NCBI RefSeq assembly: GCF_036967215.1
Contig: NZ_CP146016.1
Span: 2,667,337-2,731,336 of the forward strand
Origin: Sulfolobus tengchongensis
GTDB lineage: Archaea; Thermoproteota; Thermoprotei_A; Sulfolobales; Sulfolobaceae
Reading direction: 5' to 3'
Length of the DNA stretch: 64,000 nucleotides
Shown here: piece after piece, positions 11,639 through 19,893 of the stretch
Position numbering within the stretch: the first letter of the stretch is position 1
Layout: each line of letters starts with the position of its first letter
Program-made: the position numbers and the translations under genes
Notes under the pieces: generated by a model
What the model saw: only the letters and a program-made list of their open reading frames with translations
What the model was told of the DNA's origin: nothing
The model's database searches: none

Positions 11639-11944
11639 TCACCTAGTAGGGCTAAAAGGAACTAAATGCTCAGGTCTAATAATAATTAACTTTTGCTTAT
11701 CACCTATTGAAACGGAAACCATATATGCTTTACCTCTTCTGCCAACTATCTTGCCTACCTTCCCTTGATAACGCCTATGTGGCATTCCAGAATGAACTGA
11801 AGAGTTTATTTTTATTACTACTTGATCTCCCTCTTTATAATCGACCATTAATCTACTTAATGGTGGTATTGCACCTCTCTCTCTAGGACTTTTCCTCAAC
11901 AAGCTTCTCGATCTGGTTCGATAACCCCTAGAATGTTTAACCAT
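11639..11944 (-). CDS. rpl21e: Ribosomal protein L21e
   Basis: Large-subunit protein of 101 residues from the internal ATG at 11944 (MVKHSRGYRTRSRSLLRK). The longer frame to 11974 adds ten residues not found in the family, so I chose the internal start. The segment SSVHSGMPHRRYQGKVGKIV is diagnostic. It leads the L21e-Rpo4-DUF655-rsmA transcription unit. Confidence 0.96.
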   Translation of the reverse strand: MVKHSRGYRTRSRSLLRKSPRERGAIPPLSRLMVDYKEGDQVVIKINSSVHSGMPHRRYQGKVGKIVGRRGKAYMVSVSIGDKQKLIIIRPEHLVPFSPTR

Positions 11945-12034
11945 ACTAATTCCCTCATATTCATTATATACCACATAATTAAGATTTTTGTTGGAAAAAC
12001 ATTTAAAGCAAAACTAAAGTACACTATATAGGTT

Positions 12035-12134
12035 GCGGGGGTGCCCGAGCCTGGTCAAAGGGGGCGGACTTAAGACCCCGAAGTAAGAGATCCGCTGGCG
12101 AAGGCCTGCACGGGTTCGAATCCCGTCCCCCGCA
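12035..12134 (+). tRNA. tRNA-Leu(TAA) with intron
   Basis: The acceptor arms GCGGGGG and CCCCCGC pair, followed by discriminator A. It has a class II long variable arm and T-arm GGTTCGAATCC. The anticodon loop CTTAAGA is split after position 37 by an intron of about 15 bases (ACCCCGAAGTAAGAG), the canonical archaeal position. CCA is not encoded. Confidence 0.93.
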
Positions 12135-12445
12135 CTATTTATATAATATGTTGCACTTTTTCTTATGCTTTAGAAACTCTGATTTTTGATTTGTATTGAA
12201 ACCTTATAGTCATAAAAATTAGTGATAGAATGGATTTAGTTTATTGGCGATATAATTTAATATAAATCAGAGAAATTAATAGAAACACCATATCTATAGA
12301 TCCTATATTAGCTTTTATTAATCTAAAATTTTATTCTTATAATAAAATCAGACAATATCCCATCACAAGGTTATCTATTTTCATTAAGTTTTAATCAATT
12401 AAAATATGCAACAATGTTTTTTTCTAAATTCTACGCACGTACAAA
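12135..12445. other. Intergenic region between two tRNA genes
   Basis: About 310 AT-rich bases with no open frame over 60 codons and no recognisable RNA signature. I see nothing beyond scattered TATA-like words that may serve the flanking genes. Confidence 0.4.
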
Positions 12446-12533
12446 TGGGCCCGTGGGGATTTGAACCCCAGACCACTCGGTTTCTCAAGGGAATTTATGA
12501 GCCGAGCGCTCTACCGAGCTAAGCTACGGGCCC
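12446..12533 (-). tRNA. tRNA-Met(CAT), elongator type, with intron
   Basis: The acceptor GGGCCCG pairs with CGGGCCC, with discriminator A. The anticodon stem CTCGG/CCGAG encloses a loop with CAT, interrupted after position 37 by about 13 bases (AATTCCCTTGAGA). The T-arm has GGTTCAAATCC. The intron at this site is usual for elongator tRNA-Met in Crenarchaeota. The exact intron borders need a bulge-helix-bulge fold. Confidence 0.9.
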
Positions 12534-12581
12534 ACATATACATTAACTAAAAAACTCTTTTTAAGACTTACGCTTTTATGT

Positions 12582-13835
12582 TTAGGTACCAGACTTCCAC
12601 TGTTCTAAGTACCCCTTTTGTTCTTCCGTTAGTTCATCAATTTGAACTCCAATAGATTTTAGTTTTATTCTAGCAACCTCATAATCTAATTCGATTGGCA
12701 TATTATACACTTTATTTTGCAATTTTCCCTTGTTCTTAACTAGGTATTCGACAGCTAATGCTTGATTAGCAAAGCTCATATCCATAACCTCACTAGGATG
12801 CCCCTCTGCAGCAGCTAAATTAACTAATCTACCTTCTGCCAACAAATATATCTTCTTGCCATTTTGTAGAACGTATTCATCTACATAAGGTCTTATGTTT
12901 CTTACACTGACCGCAGATTCCTTCAGACCTTTAACATCTATCTCGACGTTAAAATGTCCGGCATTAGCTAAAATAGCCCCGTTTTTCATGTTAAGCATAT
13001 GCTCTACTCTTATTACTTTAGTGTTTCCAGTTGCAGTTACAAATATATCCCCAATACGTGAGGCTTCTGAAATTGGCATTACATCAAATCCATCCATTAC
13101 TGCCTCTAATGCCCTTATGGGATCAACTTCAGTAACTATAACTCTAGCACCTAAGCCTCTTAATCTGTTAGCTATACCTCTTCCTACCCATCCATAGCCA
13201 GCTACTACTGCAACTTTTCCAGCTAATAAAATGTTTGTAGCTCTAATTATTCCGTCTATTGCGCTTTGTCCAGTACCGTATCTATTATCAAAAAGATACT
13301 TGGTATACGCGTTATTCACGGCGATGACGGGATATTTTAGGACTCCTTGTTTCTCCATAGCCCTAAGTCTAATCACACCGGTAGTAGTTTCCTCAGTACC
13401 ACCAAAAACCTTCAACTCAGAAGACATTTTCTCATGTACAAATGCGTGTAAATCCGCGCCGTCATCCATAACTATATGTGGCTCATGTATTTTTACAATA
13501 CTTTCTATATTATTATAGTATTCGCTTTCACTTTCTCCCCTCCATGCAAATACGGATATTCCCTCGGTCACTAGAGCCGCTGCAACTTCATCTTGAGTAG
13601 AAAGAGGATTACTTGCTGCTAATGCAACTTCAGCGCCACCCATTTTAAGGGTTTTGACTAATGCTGCAGTCTCCTTAGTTACATGAAGAACAGCAGATAT
13701 GTTTACTCCCTTTAACGGTTTTTCTGCTTCAAACCTCTTTCTTATCTCTAATAACGTGGGCATATGCATTTCTGCCCATTCTATTTGTTTTTTACCATCA
13801 TTTGCGAGCGAAAGATCCTTTATTTTGTAGTTCAT
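12582..13835 (-). CDS. ahcY: S-adenosylhomocysteine hydrolase
   Basis: Splits S-adenosylhomocysteine to adenosine and homocysteine, removing the product inhibitor of methyltransferases. It is 417 residues, the archaeal/thermophile length. Visible are [14 protein letters not shown] at the N-terminus, VMDDGADL and the NAD-binding motif [20 protein letters not shown] near residue 208. [11 protein letters not shown] is the substrate/NAD signature. The gene stands alone between tRNA genes. Confidence 0.97.
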   Translation of the reverse strand: MNYKIKDLSLANDGKKQIEWAEMHMPTLLEIRKRFEAEKPLKGVNISAVLHVTKETAALVKTLKMGGAEVALAASNPLSTQDEVAAALVTEGISVFAWRGESESEYYNNIESIVKIHEPHIVMDDGADLHAFVHEKMSSELKVFGGTEETTTGVIRLRAMEKQGVLKYPVIAVNNAYTKYLFDNRYGTGQSAIDGIIRATNILLAGKVAVVAGYGWVGRGIANRLRGLGARVIVTEVDPIRALEAVMDGFDVMPISEASRIGDIFVTATGNTKVIRVEHMLNMKNGAILANAGHFNVEIDVKGLKESAVSVRNIRPYVDEYVLQNGKKIYLLAEGRLVNLAAAEGHPSEVMDMSFANQALAVEYLVKNKGKLQNKVYNMPIELDYEVARIKLKSIGVQIDELTEEQKGYLEQWKSGT

Positions 13836-14239
13836 CGTAAGTTTTTTATCGTGATTATATAAAAAGCTTAAGAGTTAGCCTATTTTTAAGATATAAAAAT
13901 AGGCATTAAGTGAGAGAGACGAGAGACACTCCTTTTTACGCAATACTGCTCTATTGATAACTTATACACAAACCATAGTTAACTTCCAGCTATCGGTATC
14001 ATTGTCAATTTATGATTTTTAACTATTGTATCAATACATAGACTCTTAGTTAGTTAGAAACTCTATAGGGATTTTTTAGAAACCGAATATTTTGGCTGTA
14101 ACTAAGCTTATATTCAAAACCAAATCTATACGTAGTAGAGAATCATAATATACCATTTTACAGGAAAAAATTTGAGAGGGATGACCAATAATATCCGTTT
14201 TAAAATTATAAATCCACTCAATATAATAATTCCGAAAAA
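13836..14239. other. Intergenic region upstream of ahcY
   Basis: About 400 AT-rich bases. The ahcY promoter should lie just above 13836, where a TTTATATAATC-like box is seen on the minus strand. I recognise nothing else. Confidence 0.35.
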
Positions 14240-14324
14240 TGCGGGGGGCGGGATTTGAACCCGCGAAGGCCTTCGCCAGTAGGGCCTGAGCCTACCCCCT
14301 TCGACCTAGCTCGGGCACCCCCGC
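14240..14324 (-). tRNA. tRNA-Leu(CAG)
   Basis: The acceptor GCGGGGG pairs with CCCCCGC, with discriminator A. It has a class II variable arm. The anticodon stem GTAGG/CCTAC encloses loop CTCAGGC with anticodon CAG. No intron. A strand-shadow open frame covers it and is not a gene. Confidence 0.92.
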
Positions 14325-14623
14325 AGACACTATCTATAATGTAGCAGTGTGATAAATTAATAATTTTATTTCCAGTCTGTATACCTAAAAGAAGGAATCG
14401 TATATAGGACAGCTCCGTCGTTATTTTTAGAAAGTTGCATAAATAATTTAACCTCTCGTATACCATAATAATTTCAAGTTGTCATTAATACATAACTTTC
14501 AGTAAGTTTTTCCTTACTTGTCTATCTACTTAAGTTATAATATGCCAGTTCTCTAATAAGGTTATATAGAAAAATTGACACTATTATACTTTAAAAATAC
14601 CAGACAAAAAACTGATACTTTTA
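14325..14623. other. Intergenic region between tRNA-Leu(CAG) and tRNA-Ser(CGA)
   Basis: About 300 AT-rich bases with no coding potential that I can see. It should hold the promoter of tRNA-Leu(CAG). Confidence 0.35.
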
Positions 14624-14735
<112 letters not shown>

Positions 14736-14765
14736 CTTATATCTTAGTAATTGAAAAATTTAAAA

Positions 14766-15671
14766 TTAGGCGGGAACGTAAATTGGGTCTTCATCTGTAG
14801 ATATTTTGGTTATCTTTTTAAATTCATTTTTGATATTCTTAGGTAAACTAAATGATACTTTATGGGAATAACCATCATAGAACCGTAACTGCCCATCTAT
14901 ACGTTCTTCTATTCTGGTATTTATTTCATTTTCCGAAATTAAGTCTGGCCTTACTCCACCATAAACAAAACCCCATAAACCGTCAAAAGAAGCCATATAT
15001 GTATATGAGGCGGATGCTTCCTTAAAGACGTCTTTTATGGTATTATAAATCGTAACATACACTTCTAATGAAAATGAAGGAGATGTAGCTTGTGTTACTA
15101 TACCACCTTTTTCATTTAGTATTCTTTTTAACTTTTCATAAAATTCCTTTGTGTAAAGTTTATAGGATGTTGAGTCCTTTATAGGGTCAGTTAAGTCTAA
15201 TATTACAGCATCATATTTCTCTTTAGTCTCTTCTACGAATTTATATCCATCCCCTATTATTAAGTTAGTCCTTTTATCATCAAAAGCGCCTTGGTGCCAT
15301 TCGTATAAATATTTCCTTGCAAATTCTATAACCTTATCGTCTATATCTACCATTGTAACTTTTTTTACTGACTTATATTTCAGAACCTCCCTAAGCGTTG
15401 CACCTTCTCCTCCGCCTAGGATTAACACATTAGTAGGAGGTGTTGGTAATGATAACAACAAGGGATGAACAAGTAGCTCATGATATATATATTCATCAAA
15501 TAGTGTAGATTGTACTTTTCCGTCTATGATAAGACCTCTCCCGAATCTTGTAAACTCCACCAACATTATATGCTGATATGGAGTCTTCTCCTCTGCTAAT
15601 ACCTTATCTATTAAGTGCCCATGAAATTCATAGGGCGTTTGCCACTCTATAAGCCAATGCCAGCCAAACAT
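14766..15671 (-). CDS. speE: Spermidine synthase-like aminopropyltransferase
   Basis: Transfers an aminopropyl group from decarboxylated SAM to a diamine or agmatine, making the polyamines abundant in thermoacidophiles. It has 301 residues. The N-terminal beta domain has the gate-type [20 protein letters not shown]. The Rossmann motif is [18 protein letters not shown] near residue 104, and catalytic [16 protein letters not shown] follows near residue 175. It is co-directional with L37e and the Sm gene, whose stop/start codons abut. Confidence 0.93.
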   Translation of the reverse strand: MFGWHWLIEWQTPYEFHGHLIDKVLAEEKTPYQHIMLVEFTRFGRGLIIDGKVQSTLFDEYIYHELLVHPLLLSLPTPPTNVLILGGGEGATLREVLKYKSVKKVTMVDIDDKVIEFARKYLYEWHQGAFDDKRTNLIIGDGYKFVEETKEKYDAVILDLTDPIKDSTSYKLYTKEFYEKLKRILNEKGGIVTQATSPSFSLEVYVTIYNTIKDVFKEASASYTYMASFDGLWGFVYGGVRPDLISENEINTRIEERIDGQLRFYDGYSHKVSFSLPKNIKNEFKKITKISTDEDPIYVPA

Positions 15672-15856
15672 TACTTTATTCTAACCCCATTAACTTTCTT
15701 GTTCTGCCAACTATACTTTCTTATTTTCTTTGACTTGCCAAACCCACAAGCTGCACAATAATGCTTACTCACATTGTATGCATTCCTTCCACATCTTCTA
15801 CATCTTATATGCGTATGGCCTTTATTCATCTTACCAAATGATGGCGTACCTTTCAA
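15671..15856 (-). CDS. rpl37e: Ribosomal protein L37e
   Basis: Zinc-binding large-subunit protein of 61 residues: [18 protein letters not shown] at the start and two CxxC pairs ([10 protein letters not shown] and CAACGFGKS). It overlaps the aminopropyltransferase start by one base and follows the Sm-like gene by 12 bases. The Sm-L37e pair is conserved in archaea. Confidence 0.97.
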   Translation of the reverse strand: MKGTPSFGKMNKGHTHIRCRRCGRNAYNVSKHYCAACGFGKSKKIRKYSWQNKKVNGVRIK

Positions 15857-15868
15857 CCTAAATCACCT

Positions 15869-16108
15869 TTATGTAGTTTGCAAGGGTGAGATAAGGATTA
15901 CGTTATCCCCTCTTATCACTATAGTTCCTAGCTTCTTACCACTGCCATCACTCTGTATTTCCTCTGAGTCAGACAGAACTAAATTCATATGCTGATCATA
16001 ACTCCTTAGTACCCCTCTCACTTCTTTGTTTCCTTTTAGTTTGACTAATACCATATTATTTAATGATTCTGCTAGCACCTTGTGAGCAGTTTCTGCCAAA
16101 AAATTCAC
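15869..16108 (-). CDS. Sm-like archaeal RNA-binding protein (SmAP)
   Basis: LSm-fold ring protein of 79 residues that binds U-rich RNA. The Sm1 motif [26 protein letters not shown] is followed by Sm2 [20 protein letters not shown] is the diagnostic Sm2 core. It heads a probable operon with L37e and the aminopropyltransferase. Confidence 0.95.
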   Translation of the reverse strand: MNFLAETAHKVLAESLNNMVLVKLKGNKEVRGVLRSYDQHMNLVLSDSEEIQSDGSGKKLGTIVIRGDNVILISPLQTT

Positions 16109-16161
16109 CTATCAGAATCATCTTGAACCGGATTTAAAAGTTAATCGGATAATTGGTAAAG

Positions 16162-16250
16162 TCCCGCCGCGGGGACTTGAACCCCGGACCACCCGGTTTC
16201 TATCCCCTATCTACAGCCGGGCGCTCTAAACCGGGCTGAGCTACGGCGGG
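16162..16250 (-). tRNA. tRNA-Tyr(GTA) with intron
   Basis: The acceptor CCCGCCG pairs with CGGCGGG, with discriminator A, the archaeal tyrosine set with C1-G72. The anticodon loop CTGTAGA shows GTA and is interrupted by about 13 bases (ATAGGGGATAGAA). The T-arm GGTTCAAGTCC is intact. Confidence 0.92.
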
Positions 16251-16427
16251 GTCTATTAGACATGTTGATACTTATTATGTTGCACATTATAAGTTTTATT
16301 GCCATTAGTCCGATTAAACCTCACTAAAAACAGTTAGCGGTTTTACGAGAACTTTAAGAATCAACTTCATTAATAGTTCAGCAAGCTTTAGACACCACTT
16401 TTATCTATTTTTAAAAATTTAGTTGTG
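16251..16427. other. Non-coding left flank of element A
   Basis: AT-rich, with no RNA or gene recognised. It probably carries the tRNA-Tyr promoter. The boundary between host DNA and element remnants is not visible here. Confidence 0.3.
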
Positions 16428-16590
16428 TTAAAATATATTCATTATTAATTTCGAGAAATCTTTAATTATATCTTTCACATCTTCAGAAGATATTAGAATT
16501 TAACTTTGACAAAGTAGTCGAATATCCTCCTGTGTACTTTTTCGTTAATTTGATCAACTTTTCACCAGCTAGTTCAATGTAACTGTTTAT
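16428..16590 (-). pseudogene. Decayed coding remnant, frame-shifted
   Basis: Two minus-strand frames that join after a one-base shift read like protein: SYIELAGEKLIKLTKKYTGG and STTLSKLNSN, then ISSEDVKDIIKDFSKLIM. The second ends at a TAA at 16428. The family is not recognised. The mixture of charged residues and the lack of stops in the combined frame make a decayed gene more likely than chance, but this is weak evidence. Confidence 0.3.
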
Positions 16591-16722
16591 TTTGACAGAT
16601 CTGTAAAAATTTTATATATTTTTCTTGTGAGAGTGTCCAATGCATAAGATTCGGCTTATTTTAATATAGAGTATAAAATTAACTTTATGTTCCAACTCAT
16701 TAACTTTATCCAAGCTTGAATG

Positions 16723-16806
16723 ACATATCTTCTATTGGGGGAATGGGCATCATCACGTATTGAGGTTGTTGAATAGATTCCGTATTCATGGCATGATGTC
16801 CGTTTC
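16723..16806 (-). CDS. Possible 27-residue peptide or gene fragment
   Basis: A short ATG frame on the minus strand reads MNTESIQQPQYVMMPIPPIE and then DMSFKLG before a stop. The Pro/Gln/Met-rich stretch looks coding rather than random. It may be a fragment of a larger lost element gene. No family recognised. Confidence 0.2.
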
Positions 16807-16890
16807 CTCAACTTAAGTATTACTCACATTATTCATTAACGAGATAGATTTCAAATAATTATTCACTGAATTTTCTCACTCAGATACTCT

Positions 16891-16986
16891 CTCGTGCGTT
16901 ATGCAATGCTAATAAAACCGGCGGAGTTGAATAAAAGTATCGTAAAATTATGGGCCCGATGGGATTTGAACCCAGGACCTTCGCCG
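16891..16986. repeat. Left att-like copy: partial tRNA-Val plus upstream flank
   Basis: Bases 16951-16986 repeat the 3' part of tRNA-Val(TAC) with one change (CCCGATGGG instead of CCCGCTGGG). The 60 bases before it, including AACCGGCGGAGTTGAATAAA, match the bases just before the intact tRNA-Val at about 54664-54723 with only two or three differences. The copy stops inside the anticodon arm. It marks the left end of element A or of an earlier B-like integration. Confidence 0.8.
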
Positions 16987-17210
16987 CGTCAGAACCATTA
17001 GGGATTTCATCCCCAATACCCCCAATGCTAATTGTAATGAAAGCTTAAAAAGACTGGACAATGTCCAATTGTGAATAGAATTGAGATAGAGAAATAAAAA
17101 ATCCTTACTACTGAGAAAAATACTAATCCAATTTTTGAATTTGTGCAGAGTCCACCAAAACTTCCATGGGATTAATGTATACTCAGGTTACTCTTTATTT
17201 TAGCCACCTA

Positions 17211-17405
17211 TCAAGTATTTTTTATACCTGACTTACGTTTTTGATAAAAAACATCAATCATTTTCTCGCCCTCTAGCTTCTTCATATATTCTATAACCGC
17301 AATTTTGATTAATACCGATAGCGTTAGGAAGTTCTTTCTCGCTACTTGTTTGAGATAATTGTACTGATTTTCTTCAAATACCAACTTTATGCTTTTCTTA
17401 GGCAT
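17211..17405 (-). CDS. Ribbon-helix-helix-like DNA-binding protein
   Basis: A 64-residue protein beginning MPKKSIKLVFEENQYNYLKQ. The pattern of a short strand (SIKLVFEE) followed by two helices (NYLKQVARKNFLTLSVLIKIAVIEYMKKL) fits the CopG/RHH fold common in Sulfolobus viruses and plasmids. It lies just inside the left end of element A on the minus strand. Probable role: regulator of element genes; the target is unknown. Confidence 0.6.
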   Translation of the reverse strand: MPKKSIKLVFEENQYNYLKQVARKNFLTLSVLIKIAVIEYMKKLEGEKMIDVFYQKRKSGIKNT

Positions 17406-17584
17406 TTGATTTCACCCTTAAAATGAGTATGATCAATTTTAATTCATGTTGATGAAAATGAGTTAACAATCTGTCATTCACTGACAAAAGAGCAAAAATT
17501 TCTGTTAAGGACTTACTCAAAACACTACTAAGAAATCTCGATTTGCTTCAGTCAGTTTCTGACTATTTACTGAAACTAGCACAA

Positions 17585-17771
17585 ATGAAAGCAATAAGCG
17601 AATATGTCTGTCCCTTATGTCTCATTCCTTTCAGTAGCAGAACAGCATTAATGAACCACATTAGATACACAAACCCACCCATTACATTGTATGATATGTA
17701 AGAAGACTTTCAATGATTATAATGCACTCCTTGATCATATTTGCAAAAAGCATAATATATGTGTAAGTTAG
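17585..17771 (+). pseudogene. C2H2 zinc-finger protein, frame-shifted
   Basis: The first frame reads MKAISEYVCPLC followed by LIPFSSRTALMNH, a C2H2 finger missing its last His. Shifting frame near 17665-17687 gives THPLHCMICKK and then TFNDYNALLDHICKKH, which restores that His and adds a complete second finger (C-x2-C-x12-H-x4-H). The shift therefore breaks a two-finger protein. Such small fingers are common in fuselloviruses and Sulfolobus plasmids. The open frame may extend upstream of 17585 (KTLLRNLDLLQSVSDYLLKL), but I see no clear start there. Confidence 0.6.
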
Positions 17772-17779
17772 GTGATTTT

Positions 17780-18181
17780 ATGGATAGAATCAGATTAATG
17801 TGGCTTATTATCATATTTGGAAATATTGCAGATGTGATTATATCATGGTTTGGTTGGCCTATCGTACTTCGGAATGCCGATATATATACTTTCGACCTTA
17901 ATGCACTTTTCAACATGTACGTTAATCAGATAGAGAGTTTTGGTGCTAACTTCTCATTATACCAACTGCTAATTCTTCTTATCGCTCTTAAAATTCTATT
18001 CATCGTCATGATTTATTGGTTTTCAAAATTAGCTGACAAACTAAAGGTAAGCAACATGAAATGGATAATATTACTTCCCTTTGCATTAATAACATTAGGC
18101 GTAGATGTATATGACGTATATGCATCAACACCTCCTTTTGGGCTCTTTATAAACTCTTCCCCTTTTTTCCTTTTTCAATGA
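17780..18181 (+). CDS. Polytopic membrane protein of element A
   Basis: A protein of about 133 residues with three or four hydrophobic segments (MWLIIIFGNIADVIISWFGW, LYQLLILLIALKILFIVMIY, WIILLPFALITLGV). I prefer ATG 17780, which follows GGTGATTT, to the upstream ATG 17759, which overlaps the zinc-finger frame. Its stop overlaps the start of the next gene. Its last codons contain the promoter-like word CTCTTTATAAAC that recurs in this element. Family not recognised. Confidence 0.6.
   Translation: MDRIRLMWLIIIFGNIADVIISWFGWPIVLRNADIYTFDLNALFNMYVNQIESFGANFSLYQLLILLIALKILFIVMIYWFSKLADKLKVSNMKWIILLPFALITLGVDVYDVYASTPPFGLFINSSPFFLFQ
18141..18177 (+). promoter_or_regulatory. Promoter-like repeat, copy 1 (before the 283-residue secreted protein)
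   Basis: GGCTCTTTATAAACTCTTCC followed by a C/T run lies inside the end of the upstream gene. The TATA box is about 27-30 bases before ATG 18178, the right distance for a leaderless transcript. Confidence 0.6.
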
Positions 18182-19029
18182 ATACCAAATATCTTTTAAC
18201 AATACCTCTTCTAACACTATTTTTAATAACAGCAATAATAACAAATGCTGTATCAGCATCACAGATAGGAGCAAACCAAATAGTGGGCTCATATAAAGGC
18301 TCAAATTGGGCTGGTATTGTATATTCAGATTATTGGTCTGGAATTCTTAGTGGTAGTTATAATCCAATAATATCTGTATTTGAAACAATATATCTTGAAA
18401 ACCTCACAATACATTACATGCAAAATCCCTTAAACGCACCAAATAATGTAGGAATATGGGTTGCATTATCACCATGCCCCGTAACACAAACTGGAAGTTC
18501 TAATATTAGTAACACATTATTACAAGCCGGTTATGGCATTATAGTGTATGAAAATAATAGTGTGGAAATACAATGGTTTGTACAAGGATTTAATAAAAAT
18601 AATTTCATCATTAATTATTCAGGTTTTATACCAACTGGAAATTTTGCTGAGTTATATGTGTCTTTAGAAAACCTTGAAAATGGCACAGCATTAGCACAAT
18701 TTTACGCATTTTATAATGTTAACAACCAAATAGTATTAGGATGGCAACATGCACAATATGTGTCATGGCCATTCTCAAATCAAAATGCACAATTTGCTTA
18801 TACTATTTTGGAATCACCAAGAAGGATAGCTCTTAACGCTTATGGCTTTCCAGTCCTATTCTATACTGAGATACCAGTATTAAATGGCGGTTTAATAAAA
18901 ATTGGATTCATATACCAAGTAACTTATTATACTATATCTGGTCCACGCTATTACCAATATATTGGACCCGGCAGTGGCTCTCAATCTGGTACAGATATAC
19001 AAGCAGACTTATTCACTTTGCCCATATAG
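18178..19029 (+). CDS. Secreted protein, possible G1/A4 peptidase-like fold, C-terminus probably frame-shifted
   Basis: The 283 residues start with a signal peptide (MNTKYLLTIPLLTLFLITAI, then ITNAVSAS). The mature part has SNWAGIVYSDYW, GIWVALSPCP and LLQAGYGIIVYENNSVEIQW, rich in beta strands. That order resembles eqolisin (G1) peptidases, but I could not place the catalytic Gln and Glu with certainty. After the stop, the +1 frame continues PYSGDNNQMTVVPYNAWPYS to 19147, which reads as the lost C-terminus. Many Asn-x-Ser/Thr sites suggest glycosylation outside the cell. Confidence 0.55.
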   Translation: MNTKYLLTIPLLTLFLITAIITNAVSASQIGANQIVGSYKGSNWAGIVYSDYWSGILSGSYNPIISVFETIYLENLTIHYMQNPLNAPNNVGIWVALSPCPVTQTGSSNISNTLLQAGYGIIVYENNSVEIQWFVQGFNKNNFIINYSGFIPTGNFAELYVSLENLENGTALAQFYAFYNVNNQIVLGWQHAQYVSWPFSNQNAQFAYTILESPRRIALNAYGFPVLFYTEIPVLNGGLIKIGFIYQVTYYTISGPRYYQYIGPGSGSQSGTDIQADLFTLPI

Positions 19030-19147
19030 TGGTGACAATAATCAAATGACTGTAGTTCCCTATAATGCATGGCCCTATTCTAACGGTGGATATGATTATA
19101 CCTATCTATTCTTGCAACCTGATGGGGCCTCAACTATTGCACTATAA
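19010..19147 (+). pseudogene. Frame-shifted C-terminal tail of the preceding secreted protein
   Basis: In the alternative frame the sequence continues from the end of the 283-residue protein as CPYSGDNNQMTVVPYNAWPY, then SNGGYDYTYLFLQPDGASTI, to a stop at 19147. The aromatic and Asn/Gly-rich composition matches the upstream beta-rich protein. I therefore read this as the C-terminal tail, displaced by one frame around 19010-19028, not as a separate gene. Confidence 0.45.
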
Positions 19148-19183
19148 GGAATAATTTTTCTTTTTCCTCTCTATTTCTTTCTT

Positions 19184-19426
19184 GTGATCACTAACGAAAG
19201 TGCTCAAAATTGTACAGTAATATATGCAGTTCCGCCTAATGGCCTAAATTATGAGCCACCACCACCGCCATTATGGGTTCAAATGCTACATACTATTATT
19301 TTTTACCTACCAGAAATACTTTTAGGAATATCAATACTGAGTGTGATAATAACAATTCACAAATCACCAGAAGTAAAAATAGCAATCAAATCATTCTTCA
19401 AAAGAAAGGCAAAAGGCTCTTTATAA
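19184..19426 (+). CDS. Small single-span membrane protein (paralog 1)
   Basis: A GTG-started protein of 80 residues. It has a short extracellular part with a poly-proline run (YEPPPPPLWVQM), one membrane helix (IIFYLPEILLGISILSVIIT) and a basic tail ending KRKAKGSL. The next gene has the same design and tail, so the two are probably tandem paralogs. Type I or pilin-like topology is possible. Function unknown. Confidence 0.5.
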   Translation: MITNESAQNCTVIYAVPPNGLNYEPPPPPLWVQMLHTIIFYLPEILLGISILSVIITIHKSPEVKIAIKSFFKRKAKGSL

Positions 19427-19442
19427 ACTCTTCCCTTTTTCC
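19415..19442 (+). promoter_or_regulatory. Promoter-like repeat, copy 2 (inside the GSL stop codons)
   Basis: GGCTCTTTATAAACTCTTCC recurs and encodes the final Gly-Ser-Leu-stop of paralog 1. It is followed by TTTTTCCTTT, as in copy 1. Confidence 0.5.
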
Positions 19443-19544
19443 TTTAGAGGTCAATAAGGTAATTTATTTACTACTCATAGTTTTTTCTCTTATGAAAACA
19501 TTTTTAATTCTTTAAAGGCAACCCTTTTTTTCAGGCGAAACACA

Positions 19545-19820
19545 GTGATTTTAAATGCAGAAAATATAAATGGCTTGACTCCACTAATAAATAATTCTGG
19601 TTCATGTAATGGGACCGTTTCGCCAGTAAATAACAATGGCTTTACTTTCGGTACTGTGTTCTCGCCAGGTTCATGTGTTCTAGCAAATAGTCCTTCATTA
19701 CCATGGTACATAGCCTATTTGCCAGAAATTTTAATAGGAATAGCAGTAATAGGCGGAATAACTTTCTTAGTATTTAAAGGCAAGCTTAAGTTCCTAAGAA
19801 AGGCAAAAGGCTCTTTATAA
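19545..19820 (+). CDS. Small single-span membrane protein (paralog 2)
   Basis: A GTG-started protein of 91 residues. It has an Asn/Gly/Ser-rich outer part with two Cys (SGSCNGTVSP, SPGSCVLANS), a membrane helix (YIAYLPEILIGIAVIGGITF) and a basic tail ending LRKAKGSL. It shares YLPEIL-GI and the KAKGSL tail with the preceding gene. Two small, similar membrane proteins in tandem recall the paired coat proteins of fuselloviruses, but sequence identity to those is not evident. Confidence 0.5.
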   Translation: MILNAENINGLTPLINNSGSCNGTVSPVNNNGFTFGTVFSPGSCVLANSPSLPWYIAYLPEILIGIAVIGGITFLVFKGKLKFLRKAKGSL

Positions 19821-19826
19821 ATCCTC
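19809..19826 (+). promoter_or_regulatory. Promoter-like repeat, copy 3 (inside the GSL stop codons)
   Basis: GGCTCTTTATAAATCCTC overlaps the stop of paralog 2, again coding Gly-Ser-Leu-stop. It would serve the 201-residue gene downstream, with a leader of about 50-70 bases. Confidence 0.45.
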
Positions 19827-19893
19827 ATTCTGTTTTTGAACTCAACGACGTGAATACTATTATTAATTGTACCTATTTATTATATTATAAGGA

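Noticed and set aside
14218-14466. Open frame of 82 codons covering tRNA-Leu(CAG)
   Set aside because: It reads through a tRNA gene; the RSKGVGSGPTGEG stretch is translated tRNA sequence.
17710-17916. Minus-strand 68-residue frame in element A
   Set aside because: Antisense to the membrane-protein gene and the second zinc finger; composition not protein-like.
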